From: CAZWRK01 sp964635875
GTDB taxonomy: Bacteria > Pseudomonadota > Gammaproteobacteria > Burkholderiales > Aquaspirillaceae
DNA: 41,199 bases
Reading direction: 5' to 3'
NCBI GenBank assembly: GCA_964635875.1
Contig: CAZWRK010000023.1
Span: 1-41,199, forward strand
Part shown: positions 32,041-40,994 of the stretch, in pieces
Layout of the letters: every line of letters begins with the position of its first letter
Numbering within the stretch: the stretch's first letter is position 1
Position numbers and translations under genes: made by a program
The notes under the pieces: generated by a model
What the model was told of the DNA's origin: nothing
Databases searched by the model: none
The model's input: only the letters and a program-made list of their open reading frames with translations

Positions 32041-34719
32041 ATGAAACCACACTATCTGACTCCTATATTTTCCCCTCGCTCCATTGCCGTTGTCGGTGCC
32101 AGTGATAGCCCTGGGTCTGTTGGACAGGCGGTCTTTGCCAACCTGTTGATTGGTGGCTTTAAAGGCAAGATCTATCCGATTAATCTCAACCGAAAAGTTG
32201 TCGGCGGAATTGCTGCAGCATCTTCTGTTCGCGCGATTGAAGATGTCGTTGATTTGGTTGTGATTACCACTGCTGTTCGCACGTGGCCGTCTGTTTTTAA
32301 AGACTGCGGTAAAAAAGGCGTTAAAGCCATTTTGCTTGCCAAAGAGTTCTCAGACAGCGACCCGCTCGAAGCCGAGGTGATGGAGGAGTCTCTTGCGATG
32401 GCGCGCCGGGCCGGTATTCGCGTGCTCGGCCCAAGCATGCTGGGTTTTATGCGCCCAGTTGTCGGCGTAAATGCCAGCAATTACACGGGACGAGTACGCA
32501 GCGGCAATCTGGCATTGATCGCGCATTCTAGCGCCCTGTGTGCTGCGCTTTTAGATTGGGCGGATGCAAAAGGAATTGGTTTTTCAACAGTCGTTTCGAT
32601 GGGCGATAGCTCGGATATCGATTTTGGCGAGATTCTTGATTTTCTTGTTGCTGATGGACACACCCAAGGGATTTTGGTGCATGTGCATCATATTCATGAC
32701 GCCCGCCGCTTTATGAGTGCGTTGAGAATGGCGGCGCGAAGTAAGCCGGTGGTGGTGATTAAATCTGGCCGCTCTCGTGAGCACCTTGAAGGGTTGACGC
32801 ATGCAAGTCACTTAGTCGGCCATGTTGATGTATTTGATTCCGCATTGGCGCGTGCTGGGGTGTTGCGCGTACAGACCATTTCTCAATTGTTTATTGCGGC
32901 GCGCGTGTTGGCGGCAAATTATCGGATGCAGGGGCGGCAAATCGCCATTGTAACCAATGGCATTGGCCCTGGCGTGCTTGCTGCAGATAGCGCGATCTCG
33001 AATGGCGTGCCGCTGGCAACGTTGTCTGACAGCACCATGGCGCTGCTGAATGCTGAATTGCCGCGCAATTGGTCAAAAGGCAATCCGGTTGACATTATCG
33101 GTGACGCGAGCCCTGTACGTTTTCGGATGGCAGTGAAGGCGTGTATTGATGATCCAAATGTGGATGGCGTGCTGGTGATTTTTACGCCTCAAACCGGTAC
33201 GGATCATCTGACGACGGCCGAGCTGATGTCGGGCTTGCAAAAAGAAACACAGAAGCCACTGATGATGTCGTGGTTGGGTGACGCGAGAGTGGCGGAAAGC
33301 CGGGACGTGTTTACTCGCCACAAAATTGCAAACTTCCGAACCCCTGAGTTTGCGATTGAGGTGTTTCGTGCGCTGGCGGCGTTCCACGAAAACCAGAAAA
33401 TGTTGATGCAAACGCCTAGTCCGCTGAAGGAAGAGCTTTCTCCGCCGGATGTGGAAACGGCTCGCGCCATCATTCAGGGCGCGTTTGCACAAGGTCGTGA
33501 TGTGTTGAGTGAAATGGAGTCGAAGCAGGTATTGGATGCGTTCAATATTCCTGTAAACCCTTCTCGCTTGGCACGCACCGCAAGTGAAGCCTGTCAGATC
33601 GCCTCTGAAATTGGTTATCCGGTTGTTTTGAAAATTGATTCCCCTGATATTTTTTATAAGACCGACGTTGGTGGAGTTGAGCTGAATATTCGGACTGAGG
33701 TGGCTTTGCGCGCGATGTTTGAAGCGATCGTGGAACGTGCAACAACACTTCGTCCAGACGCCAAAATTTATGGTGTGACGGTACAGCCGATGAACCGCCG
33801 TCCCTATGGTCGGGAATTGATTGTCGGGGTGAGCCATGATGCAACGTTTGGTCCGGTAATTACGTTTGGGGCGGGTGGAATTGCTGTCGAGGCGATTGGT
33901 GATCGTAGCTTGGCCTTGCCGCCATTGAATGATTATTTGGTGACAAGTATGGTCGAGCGGACACGCATTAGTCGCGTGCTTGGGCCGTTTAAAAACATGC
34001 CAGAAATCAATCGGGATGCGCTGAAGAATGTGTTGCTGCGCGTGTCTGAGATGGTGTGTGAATTGCCTGAGATTCTGGAGTTGGATATCAATCCACTGAT
34101 CGCGGATGAGCAGGGTGTTGTGGCGTTAGATGCGCGGATGATTGTTCGTCCTGCGCGTACTCAAGGCAAGCGTTATGGGCATATGGCGATCATGCCGTAT
34201 CCTGCAGAGATGGTTGAGCGTCTTGTTCTCAATGACAATACCGAGGTTTTGGTGCGTCCGATGCGCCCAGAAGATGCGGATATGCAGCAAGATTTTGTTC
34301 GCAACTTGTCAGAAGAAAGCCGATTTAATCGCTATTTGTAGAGTATTAAAGAGCTTTCTCGTCCATTGTTGGTGCGGTTTACTCAGCTTGATTACGATCG
34401 TGAAATGGCGTTGGTCATGTTGCGTCAGCTGGAGGGCGGCTTAGATCAGCTTGCGGTTTCTCGCTATTTTGTGAATCCCGATAATGAGTCTTGCGAGTTC
34501 GCTCTGGTGGTGGCCGATAACTGGCAAGGACGTGGTATTGGCCCCATTATGATGGAGCGTCTATTTGATGCTGCCCGCGCTCAAGGTCTTAAAACGATGT
34601 ATGGCGAGGTGTTGGCAAATAACAAAGGCATGCTGAAGCTGATGGCTCGTCTAGGGTTTAAGGTGGAGCCTCATCCTGAAGATCGGGCGTTAACGTGGGT
34701 CACTAAGCCGCTACAGTGA
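32041..34719 (+). pseudogene. Pat/YfiQ-type protein lysine acetyltransferase interrupted by an amber codon
   Basis: Bacterial Pat enzymes join an NDP-forming acyl-CoA synthetase-like region to a GNAT domain and acetylate proteins such as acetyl-CoA synthetase. The same frame runs from 32041 to 34719 (892 codons) except for TAG at 34339-34341 (codon 767). Before it lie a CoA-binding domain (SIAVVGASDSPGSVGQAVF), the ligase-like middle, an ATP-grasp domain (about 480-700) and the start of GNAT (EVLVRPMRPEDADMQQDF). After it the GNAT core continues without a shift (IKELSRPLL, TQLDYDREMALV, acetyl-CoA loop WQGRGIG). Termination would remove the catalytic core. One C-to-T change in a Gln codon would explain it. 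Sequencing error or suppression are alternatives. Confidence 0.85.
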
Positions 34720-34789
34720 TTGGCTGTTGTAATTGTATGTCCAGATGTTGTACCGAATAGGTGTTTATTGCGGGCCGTCCCTTAAGCGC

Positions 34790-34819
34790 TTGCGGGTAAA
34801 GGCTTTTTTCGCGTACAAT
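34790..34819 (+). promoter_or_regulatory. Promoter of the rpsP operon
   Basis: TTGCGG (34790-34795) and TACAAT (34814-34819) with an 18-base spacer, about 40 bases upstream of the rpsP start codon. Confidence 0.65.
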
Positions 34820-34858
34820 TCTGGACTTTTCGTACCCTATTATGCACAAGGTGTAACC

Positions 34859-35110
34859 ATGGTTGTGATTCGTCTTGCTCGTGGCGGCTCCAAGGATCGT
34901 CCGTTTTTCAATATCGTTGTAACTGATTCACGTAATCGTCGCGATGGTCGCTTCGTTGAGCGTATTGGTTTTTACAACCCAGTCGCTAATGAAAAACAGG
35001 AACGTGTCCGTATCGCTTCTGATCGCCTGACCCACTGGGTCGGTGTAGGTGCTCAGATGAGTGAAGCCGTTGCTAAATTGGTTAAGCAGTCTGCTAAAGC
35101 AGCCGCCTAA
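34859..35110 (+). CDS. rpsP: 30S ribosomal protein S16
   Basis: Small-subunit protein binding the 5' domain of 16S rRNA. It has 83 residues, the normal length, with the typical MVVIRLARGGSKDRPFFNIV beginning. AAGGTG precedes the ATG at 34859; an open extension to 34733 is not used, because the promoter lies within it. First gene of the classical rpsP-rimM-trmD-rplS operon. Confidence 0.98.
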   Translation: MVVIRLARGGSKDRPFFNIVVTDSRNRRDGRFVERIGFYNPVANEKQERVRIASDRLTHWVGVGAQMSEAVAKLVKQSAKAAA

Positions 35111-35117
35111 CTTGAAT

Positions 35118-35633
35118 ATGTCTACTGCGAATATGCCTGATGACCTCGTCGTTATGGGGTATGTCGCGGGCGCTTTTGGCGTTCGCGGGGCTGTGCGCAT
35201 TGTCGCCGACACGGAATACGATGACAGTTTGTTGGCGTATCCGGTGTGGTGGCTAGGTCGGGATGGTCAATGGCTACCTTACACCCTTAAAGAAGGTTCT
35301 GTTTCCCCGAAAGGGTTGATGGCCGTGCTTGAAGGTGTGGTAGATCGGGATGCTGCATTTGCTTTACGTGGCCATGAGGTGGCTATTTCACGACGTGAAA
35401 TGCCAGCGGCTGCAGAGGGTGAATTTTACTGGGCTGATCTGGAGGGGTTTGATGTCGTCAATCCTCAAGAGGTTTGCTTGGGCCGTGTTGAGCGTTTATT
35501 TGCTACCGGTGCAAATGATGTGCTGGTCGTTAAAGGTGATAAAGAGCATCTTATTCCTTTTGTTGCGGCCTTTATTTTGTCCGTTGAACCAGAGAAAAAG
35601 CGTATCGTAGTCGATTGGCAGCTGGACTATTAA
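35118..35633 (+). CDS. rimM: 16S rRNA processing factor RimM
   Basis: Assists 30S head maturation by binding S19. It has 171 residues from the ATG at 35118. The N-terminal domain opens with LVVMGYVAGAFGVRGAVRI, and the C-terminal PRC-barrel contains EFYWADLEGFDVVN and LIPFVAAFILSV, then the closing VDWQLDY. It starts 7 bases after rpsP and ends 4 bases before trmD, a tight operon. Confidence 0.96.
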   Translation: MSTANMPDDLVVMGYVAGAFGVRGAVRIVADTEYDDSLLAYPVWWLGRDGQWLPYTLKEGSVSPKGLMAVLEGVVDRDAAFALRGHEVAISRREMPAAAEGEFYWADLEGFDVVNPQEVCLGRVERLFATGANDVLVVKGDKEHLIPFVAAFILSVEPEKKRIVVDWQLDY

Positions 35634-35637
35634 GCCA

Positions 35638-36408
35638 ATGCACATCGATGTCGTTACGTTGTTTCCTGAGATGTTTACTGCGGTCACCCAGTCTGGCGTG
35701 ACTCGACGAGCGCTTGAGCAAAATATCTGGGCATTTTATGCGCATAATCCTCGTGATTATGTGACAGATAATTATCGTACGGTGGATGACCGCCCCTATG
35801 GGGGTGGGCCAGGTATGGTGATGCTTGCCGAGCCATTGTCGAAAACGCTATCTGCTGCAAAGCAGCGTCAGCGTGATGCAGGTGTTGCTTCTTCCCGGAC
35901 GATTTATCTTTCCCCGCAAGGTCGTCCTCTGGATGATGCTTGTGTACGCGAATTGTCTGCTGTGCAAGGTCTGGTATTGCTCGCTGGGCGTTATGAGGGC
36001 GTAGATGAGCGCCTGATTAAGACAGAAATTGACCAAGAAATTTCAATTGGTGACTATGTTTTGTCTGGTGGTGAGTTGCCAGCAATGGTTCTGATTGATG
36101 CGATTGTCCGGCTTTTGCCTGGCGTGTTGAATCATCAGCTATCTGCAGAGCAAGATTCATTCGCTGCAGGTTTGTTAGATTGTCCACATTACACACGCCC
36201 TGAAATTTATCAGGGAATGCGTGTTCCTGATGTGCTGCTTTCTGGTAACCATGCACATATCGCACGGTGGCGTTTAAAGCAGGCGCTTGGTCGCACCTTT
36301 GAACGGCGTCCAGATCTTCTGGAAAATCGTGTATTAAGCAAAGTGGAGTCTCGACTGCTGGCCGAGTATCAGCAGGAACAAGATTCTCAACAAAAAATGG
36401 AGTTCTAA
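35638..36408 (+). CDS. trmD: tRNA (guanine37-N1)-methyltransferase TrmD
   Basis: Methylates G37 next to the anticodon, preventing frameshifting; essential SPOUT methyltransferase. It has 256 residues. The knot motifs are D50-D51-R52-PYGGGPGM (GGGPGM at 55-60), LLAGRYEGVDERL and ISIGDYVLSGGELPAM; the C-terminal tRNA-binding region includes CPHYTRPEIYQGMRVPDVLLSG. It is followed after one base by rplS. Confidence 0.98.
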   Translation: MHIDVVTLFPEMFTAVTQSGVTRRALEQNIWAFYAHNPRDYVTDNYRTVDDRPYGGGPGMVMLAEPLSKTLSAAKQRQRDAGVASSRTIYLSPQGRPLDDACVRELSAVQGLVLLAGRYEGVDERLIKTEIDQEISIGDYVLSGGELPAMVLIDAIVRLLPGVLNHQLSAEQDSFAAGLLDCPHYTRPEIYQGMRVPDVLLSGNHAHIARWRLKQALGRTFERRPDLLENRVLSKVESRLLAEYQQEQDSQQKMEF

Positions 36409-36409
36409 T

Positions 36410-36778
36410 ATGAATTTGTTACAACAGCTTGAGCAAGAAGAAATTGCTCGTTTAGGCAAAGTAATCCCTGAATTTGCACCGGGTGATACCGTTGTTGTGC
36501 AAGTAAAGGTTAAAGAAGGTAACCGCGAGCGTTTGCAAGCTTTTGAAGGCGTTGTGATCGCGAAGAAAAACCGCGGCCTGAATAGCGCATTCATCGTGCG
36601 TAAGATTTCCTCCGGCGAAGGTGTTGAACGTACTTTCCAAACCTTCTCTCCGTTGCTTGCAACGATTGAAGTGAAACGTCGTGGTGACGTTCGCCGTGCT
36701 AAGTTGTACTACCTGCGTTCACGCTCTGGTAAGTCTGCTCGTATTAAAGAAAAATTGCCGGCAAAAAAACAGAAGTAA
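36410..36778 (+). CDS. rplS: 50S ribosomal protein L19
   Basis: Large-subunit protein at the 30S-50S interface. It has 122 residues; the N-terminus MNLLQQLEQEEIARLGKVIP and the core FAPGDTVVVQVKVKEGNRER and RRGDVRRAKLYYLR are typical. It ends the rpsP operon, followed by a strong terminator. Codon usage is biased, as expected for ribosomal proteins. Confidence 0.98.
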   Translation: MNLLQQLEQEEIARLGKVIPEFAPGDTVVVQVKVKEGNRERLQAFEGVVIAKKNRGLNSAFIVRKISSGEGVERTFQTFSPLLATIEVKRRGDVRRAKLYYLRSRSGKSARIKEKLPAKKQK

Positions 36779-36802
36779 AATTCTGTTAGTTCCGGTATTT
36801 TT

Positions 36803-36837
36803 AAATAGCGCACCCTATTTAGGGTGCGCTATTTTTA
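36803..36837 (+). terminator. Terminator of the rpsP operon
   Basis: A 14-bp perfect stem, AAATAGCGCACCCT with AGGGTGCGCTATTT (36803-36816 with 36821-36834), ATTT loop, followed by T. Confidence 0.95.
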
Positions 36838-36858
36838 TGGGCTGTGCGTGGAGGCGAC

Positions 36859-37338
36859 ATGGATATTATTGTTTTTGAGCCATTTTCCATTCAGTTGGGC
36901 GTGGAGTTTGAGGCTGAGCATTTAGTGCGTCTAACATTTCTTCCTGATTCAGTGTTGTTGTCCTCTGGGCAAGGCCAATCTCCACTGATGCTGCAGCAGC
37001 TCCAAGCCGCATTAGAGGCATGGGCTCAAGATCCTCACTATATTTTTTCTTTGCCTGTCCAGCTAAAAGGAACGTCATTTCAACAGCGAGTCTGGCAGGC
37101 GCTTCGAGAGATTCCATGTGGTGAGACGCGAACCTATGGCCAGTTGGCCGCGCAGCTCAAAACCTCTGCGCGCGCCGTGGGATCTGCCTGCGCGCGTAAT
37201 CCACTCCCAATTTTATTTCCTTGCCATCGTGTTGTTGCCGCTCAGGGGTGTTTAGGTGGATTTAATCATCAAACGACAGGCCCAATGCTTGCTCTGAAAC
37301 AAGCGTTGTTGGCGCATGAAAAAAGCAGCCGTGTTTGA
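36859..37338 (+). CDS. ogt: Methylated-DNA--protein-cysteine methyltransferase
   Basis: Suicide repair protein transferring the alkyl group from O6-alkylguanine to its own cysteine. It has 159 residues from the ATG at 36859, chosen because GGAGG (36850-36854) precedes it. The acceptor is C122 in LFPCHRVV, and the DNA-reading helix-turn-helix contains RAVGSACARNP with the flipping Arg R105. An N-terminal ribonuclease-H-like domain is present but has no Ada zinc cysteines, so this is the Ogt type. Single gene after the rpsP operon terminator. Confidence 0.95.
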   Translation: MDIIVFEPFSIQLGVEFEAEHLVRLTFLPDSVLLSSGQGQSPLMLQQLQAALEAWAQDPHYIFSLPVQLKGTSFQQRVWQALREIPCGETRTYGQLAAQLKTSARAVGSACARNPLPILFPCHRVVAAQGCLGGFNHQTTGPMLALKQALLAHEKSSRV

Positions 37339-37352
37339 TACAGGGCTGCTTT
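37318..37352 (-). terminator. clpA terminator overlapping the end of ogt
   Basis: A 9-bp perfect stem, AAAGCAGCC/GGCTGCTTT (37322-37330 with 37344-37352); on the minus strand it is followed by six T. One arm is inside the last codons of ogt. Confidence 0.8.
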
Positions 37353-37367
37353 CTGTTGGGGGGCTGA

Positions 37368-39653
37368 TTAGGCAATTTCAGCTGCAGCTAATCCTTCTTT
37401 TGGCGTGCTTTCAGGCGGAAAAACTAGAATGACTTTCTCTGTTTCATCCAAGTCTGCTGTCACCTCTCCGCCCTCCGCTAATCGTCCAAACAGCAGCTCG
37501 TCTGCCAGCGCTTTTCGGAGAGAGTCTTGGATCAACCTTGCCATTGGCCGTGCCCCCATGAGCGGGTCAAATCCTTTCTTCGCCAAGTGCAGTTTTAGGG
37601 CTTCTGTAAAGTGAATTTCCACTTTTTTCTCAGCCAATTGCTGCTCAAGTTGAATTAAGAACTTATCCACCACGCGCATGATAACGTTTTCGTTTAGTGC
37701 GCTAAACGAAATGATGGCATCCAGCCGATTTCGGAACTCTGGTGAAAATTGGCGTTTGATTTCAGCCATTTCATCACCAGTCGCCTTGTTGCTAGTAAAG
37801 CCTATGGCGCTTTTATTGAGGGTCTCTGCTCCAGCATTTGTGGTCATGATGATGATCACATTTCGGAAGTCTGCTTTACGGCCATTATTGTCAGTCAAGG
37901 TACCGTGATCCATGACTTGCAATAGGACGTTGTAGATATCCGGATGTGCCTTTTCTATCTCATCAAGCAACAGAACCGCGTAAGGCTGTTTCGTAATTTT
38001 CTCGGTAAGCAAGCCGCCTTGTTCAAAACCTACGTAGCCCGGCGGCGCACCAATGAGGCGACTCACGGCATGGCGTTCCATATACTCCGACATATCAAAC
38101 CGGATCAGCTCCACGCCCAGAATATAGGCGAGCTGTTTGGCGACTTCGGTTTTACCAACACCGGTGGGGCCGCTAAATAAAAATGCGCCAATCGGCTTTT
38201 GCGGATTACCAAGCCCTGAGCGTGACATTTTAATCGCGCTAGTTAAAGCGCTAATCGCAGGGTCTTGCCCAAAGACGACCGATTTGAGATCTCGCTCTAG
38301 TGTTTTGAGCGTGTTGCGGTCGTTGCTCGAGACCGTTTTGGGTGGGATGCGAGCAATTTTGGCAATAATTTCTTCGATCTCATGCTTCGAAATGGTTTTT
38401 TTCTGCCGAGACTTTGGCAGTATTTTTTGGGCGGCTCCCGCTTCGTCGATGACATCAATCGCTTTATCTGGCAAATGTCGGTCATTGATGTAGCGTGCCG
38501 CTAATTCGGCTGCAGTTGTGAGCGCAGTTGTGGTGTACTTCACTCCATGATGCGCTTCAAAGCGTGATTTCAAGCCTTTCAAAATTTGAATGGTTTGCTC
38601 AACGGTGGGCTCTGCAACATCAATTTTTTGGAAGCGGCGAGAGAGCGCATTGTCTTTTTCGAAGATGCTGCGATATTCGTTGTAGGTTGTTGCGCCAATG
38701 CAGCGGAGAGTGCCTCGCGATAGCGCTGGTTTAAGCAAGTTTGACGCATCTAGCGTGCCGCCAGAGGCCGCTCCCGCGCCAATCAGCGTGTGAATCTCAT
38801 CGATGAATAAGATAGCGTCTTCGTCTTCGGTCAGTTGTTTGATGACGGCTTTTAAGCGCTGTTCGAAGTCGCCACGGTATTTGGTTCCAGCTAACAATGC
38901 GCCCATGTCCAGAGAATAGACGGTTGCGTTCGCAAGAACCTCAGGCACTTCTCCATGAACGATGCGTCGAGCAAGTCCCTCTGCAATGGCTGTTTTTCCT
39001 ACACCTGCTTCGCCGACCAGTAGCGGGTTGTTTTTGCGGCGGCGGCACAGAATTTGAATAACGCGCTCAAGTTCGTGGTCTCGACCAATGAGCGGGTCAA
39101 CCTTGCCAGCCGTTGCGTGCTGGTTAAGGTTTTGCGTATAGGCCTCTAATGCGCCGCTTCCCGTGGCACTATTTTCTCCATCGCTATCATTTTCTTCGTG
39201 GCGCGCTTCTGAGGCGTTCTTTTGCTTGGAGACGCCATGTGCAATGTAGTTCACGATATCAAGGCGACTCACATTTTGCTGATGCAAGAAATACACCGCG
39301 TGTGAGTCTTTTTCACCAAAAATGGCAACCAAAATGTTGGCGCCAGTGACTTCTTTTTTTCCAGAAGACTGAACGTGCAAAATGGCACGTTGGATAATGC
39401 GCTGAAAGCCCAGTGTCGGTTGGGTTTCAACCTCTTCCTCACCCCCAATTTTTGGGGTGTGCTCATCAATGAAATCGGCGAGCTGCTTGCGTAACGCATC
39501 AATATTAGCGCTGCAGGCACGGAGAACTTCCGCCGCCGATGGGTTATCAAGCATCGCCAGCAGGAGGTGTTCTACGCCGATGAACTCATGGCGTTTTTGT
39601 CTTGCGTCCATGAAGGCCATGTGTAGGCTAACTTCGAGTTCTTGGGCAATCAT
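37368..39653 (-). CDS. clpA: ClpA, ATPase subunit of the ClpAP protease
   Basis: AAA+ unfoldase feeding substrates to ClpP. It has 761 residues from the ATG at 39653 (E. coli 758); GGAGG is 7 bases upstream. A Clp N-terminal domain (about 1-145) binds ClpS. Walker A of D1 is GEAGVGKTAIAEG, and Walker A of D2 GPTGVGKTEVAKQ with Walker B VLLLDEIEKAH. The ClpP-docking loop contains SAIGFTSN, the IG(L/F) tripeptide. An open upstream extension to 39758 only overlaps clpS. clpS and clpA overlap by 4 bases (ATGA), so translation is coupled. Confidence 0.97.
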   Translation of the reverse strand: MIAQELEVSLHMAFMDARQKRHEFIGVEHLLLAMLDNPSAAEVLRACSANIDALRKQLADFIDEHTPKIGGEEEVETQPTLGFQRIIQRAILHVQSSGKKEVTGANILVAIFGEKDSHAVYFLHQQNVSRLDIVNYIAHGVSKQKNASEARHEENDSDGENSATGSGALEAYTQNLNQHATAGKVDPLIGRDHELERVIQILCRRRKNNPLLVGEAGVGKTAIAEGLARRIVHGEVPEVLANATVYSLDMGALLAGTKYRGDFEQRLKAVIKQLTEDEDAILFIDEIHTLIGAGAASGGTLDASNLLKPALSRGTLRCIGATTYNEYRSIFEKDNALSRRFQKIDVAEPTVEQTIQILKGLKSRFEAHHGVKYTTTALTTAAELAARYINDRHLPDKAIDVIDEAGAAQKILPKSRQKKTISKHEIEEIIAKIARIPPKTVSSNDRNTLKTLERDLKSVVFGQDPAISALTSAIKMSRSGLGNPQKPIGAFLFSGPTGVGKTEVAKQLAYILGVELIRFDMSEYMERHAVSRLIGAPPGYVGFEQGGLLTEKITKQPYAVLLLDEIEKAHPDIYNVLLQVMDHGTLTDNNGRKADFRNVIIIMTTNAGAETLNKSAIGFTSNKATGDEMAEIKRQFSPEFRNRLDAIISFSALNENVIMRVVDKFLIQLEQQLAEKKVEIHFTEALKLHLAKKGFDPLMGARPMARLIQDSLRKALADELLFGRLAEGGEVTADLDETEKVILVFPPESTPKEGLAAAEIA

Positions 39654-39961
39654 TCGTTTTCCTCCATAACGCACTGCAAGGGGTGTTGGTGCGCGCGTGC
39701 GAAATCTGTCACCTGATGGACTTTCGTGGCAGCAATATCTTTTGTGTAGATGCCACATACCCCTTTTCCCTCAGTATGGACCTGAAGCATGATTCGTGTC
39801 GCACCCTCTCGATTCTGGTGAAAAAATTGCTGCAATATCTCAACGACGAAGTCCATTGGTGTGAAGTCGTCATTTAGCAACAAAACTTTATATAGCGGTG
39901 GCGGTTTGACGTTAATCTTGCTTGGCGCAAGGCTGACATCGTTTTGATGTTCAATGGGCAT
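39650..39961 (-). CDS. clpS: ClpS, N-degron adaptor for ClpAP
   Basis: Adaptor delivering proteins with bulky hydrophobic N-termini to ClpA. It has 103 residues. An unstructured N-terminal tail precedes the core YKVLLLNDDFTPMDFVVEIL, where N-D-D and the Met gate the binding pocket; GIYTKDIAATKV holds further pocket residues, ending in VMEENE. It overlaps clpA by 4 bases. It is divergent from a cold-shock gene, the same neighbourhood as cspD-clpS-clpA in E. coli. Confidence 0.96.
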   Translation of the reverse strand: MPIEHQNDVSLAPSKINVKPPPLYKVLLLNDDFTPMDFVVEILQQFFHQNREGATRIMLQVHTEGKGVCGIYTKDIAATKVHQVTDFARAHQHPLQCVMEENE

Positions 39962-40048
39962 GCTGCATTAACTCTAGATCACAGTGACTGTTATTGTGAC
40001 GCCGCAACAGAGATTTTCAAGTCATGTGTAAATTGTATGCATAGTGAC

Positions 40049-40077
40049 TTGACGATAAAGCCAGACTCGCGTACAAC
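40049..40077 (+). promoter_or_regulatory. Promoter of the cold-shock gene
   Basis: TTGACG (40049-40054) and TACAAC (40072-40077) with an ideal 17-base spacer. The predicted start is near 40084, giving a leader of about 115 bases. Confidence 0.75.
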
Positions 40078-40083
40078 ACTGCC

Positions 40084-40198
40084 TTGGTGGCTTGTTGCAC
40101 GAAGCCAGCGCGGTACTGGTATTTTGCCTTATCGTCGTCTGCTTCTTGTGTTGTTTAGGGGCTCCACCGCCCCATTTTGCGATAAGGATGTATCTTAG
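40084..40198 (+). promoter_or_regulatory. Structured 5' leader of the cold-shock gene, possible RNA thermosensor
   Basis: Three possible stems: TGGCTT/AAGCCA (40088-40093 with 40102-40107), GGGGC/GCCCC (40158-40162 with 40169-40173) and, enclosing the latter, CCTTATCG/CGATAAGG (40127-40134 with 40180-40187). The last arm contains AAGG of the ribosome-binding site AAGGATG, 12 bases before the start codon. Pairing would hide the site. Long structured leaders are the rule in cspA-type genes. Confidence 0.55.
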
Positions 40199-40402
40199 AT
40201 GGCAACCGGTACCGTCAAATGGTTTAACGACGCCAAGGGCTATGGTTTTATCACTCCGGACGATGGCGGCGAGGACTTGTTCTCCCACTTCTCCGCGATC
40301 AACATGAATGGCTTTAAGACCCTGAAAGAGGGCCAGCGCGTTTCCTTCGAGCTCACTCAGGGGCCAAAAGGTAAGCAGGCTTCTAATATTCAGGCTCTGT
40401 GA
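40199..40402 (+). CDS. Cold-shock domain protein (Csp family)
   Basis: Single-stranded nucleic-acid-binding beta-barrel protein of 67 residues, an RNA chaperone or replication inhibitor depending on the member. RNP1 is KGYGFI, RNP2 DLFSHFSAI (Leu/Ser where VFVHFSA is more usual). It begins MATGTVKWFNDAKGYGFITP. Its position next to clpS recalls cspD in E. coli, but the length is closer to CspA-type proteins, so no symbol is given. It has a strong promoter, a structured leader and its own terminator. Confidence 0.96.
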   Translation: MATGTVKWFNDAKGYGFITPDDGGEDLFSHFSAINMNGFKTLKEGQRVSFELTQGPKGKQASNIQAL

Positions 40403-40420
40403 GTCCGAACTGTTGCTACA

Positions 40421-40447
40421 AAAACCCGCCGTATGGCGGGTTTTTTT
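40421..40447 (+). terminator. Terminator of the cold-shock gene
   Basis: Stem CCCGCC/GGCGGG (40425-40430 with 40435-40440) with GTAT loop, A5 before and T7 after. Confidence 0.93.
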
Positions 40448-40469
40448 ATGGCTGCAATAAGGAAAAATC

Positions 40470-40928
40470 ATGAAGATTTGGGTGGATGCCGACGCGTGTC
40501 CCAAGGTGGTCAAAGAAATTTTATTTCGAGCTGCAGACCGTTCCGCTATTTCGTTGATATTGGTCGCCAATCAGCTTCTGAGTGTGCCGCCCTCGCCACA
40601 TATTCGCGCCGTTCAGGTTCCCGCTGGCTTTGATGTCGCAGACAACGAAATCGTAAGGCAGGTCAACTGTGGTGACTTGGTCATTACTGGGGATATTCCG
40701 CTCGCCGCTGAGGTTCTCGAAAAAGGTGCGCATGCTCTTAATCCTCGAGGCGAAATGTACTCAACCGAAACCATTCGCGCTCAACTGACACTGCGTGATT
40801 TCATGGATACCTTGCGCGCAAGTGGGGTGCAAACAGGTGGCCCGGCCGCATTTAGCCAGAGTGATCGTCAAAATTTTGCAAATCAGTTAGATCGTTTTAT
40901 TGCTCGTCATCACCGCATCAAGCCCTGA
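40470..40928 (+). CDS. YaiI/YqxD family protein (UPF0178)
   Basis: A 152-residue protein of the DUF188 family with a PIN-like fold, function not established. It opens with the family signature MKIWVDADACPKVVKEILFR; further conserved parts are VPAGFDVADNEIV, DLVITGDIPLAAEVLEKGA and the ALNPRGEMY motif. The aspartates D6, D8 and those in GDLVITGDIPLA sit as in a metal site, suggesting a nuclease, but this is inference. A TAAGGA ribosome-binding site is well placed. It lies directly after the csp terminator and converges with aspS. Confidence 0.93.
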   Translation: MKIWVDADACPKVVKEILFRAADRSAISLILVANQLLSVPPSPHIRAVQVPAGFDVADNEIVRQVNCGDLVITGDIPLAAEVLEKGAHALNPRGEMYSTETIRAQLTLRDFMDTLRASGVQTGGPAAFSQSDRQNFANQLDRFIARHHRIKP

Positions 40929-40933
40929 GGTCA

Positions 40934-40967
40934 AAAAAACAGCCTGACACAACAAAGTATCAGGCTG
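40934..40967 (-). terminator. aspS terminator
   Basis: Stem CAGCCTGA/TCAGGCTG (40940-40947 with 40960-40967), followed on the minus strand by seven T. Confidence 0.85.
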
Positions 40968-40994
40968 AGTGTTCGTAGCCAACGCTAAAAAATA

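Noticed and set aside
32006..32044. 12-codon frame overlapping the Pat-like start as ATGA
   Set aside because: Very short, no good ribosome-binding site; could be a coupling leader but there is too little to call it a gene.
34339..34341. Reading the amber codon as pyrrolysine or programmed recoding
   Set aside because: No pyl genes or recoding element seen, and no family reason for a special residue here; a nonsense mutation or sequencing error is simpler.
39654..39758. 35-residue N-terminal extension of ClpA
   Set aside because: It overlaps clpS in another frame; the ATG at 39653 has a perfect ribosome-binding site and the ClpA N-terminus.
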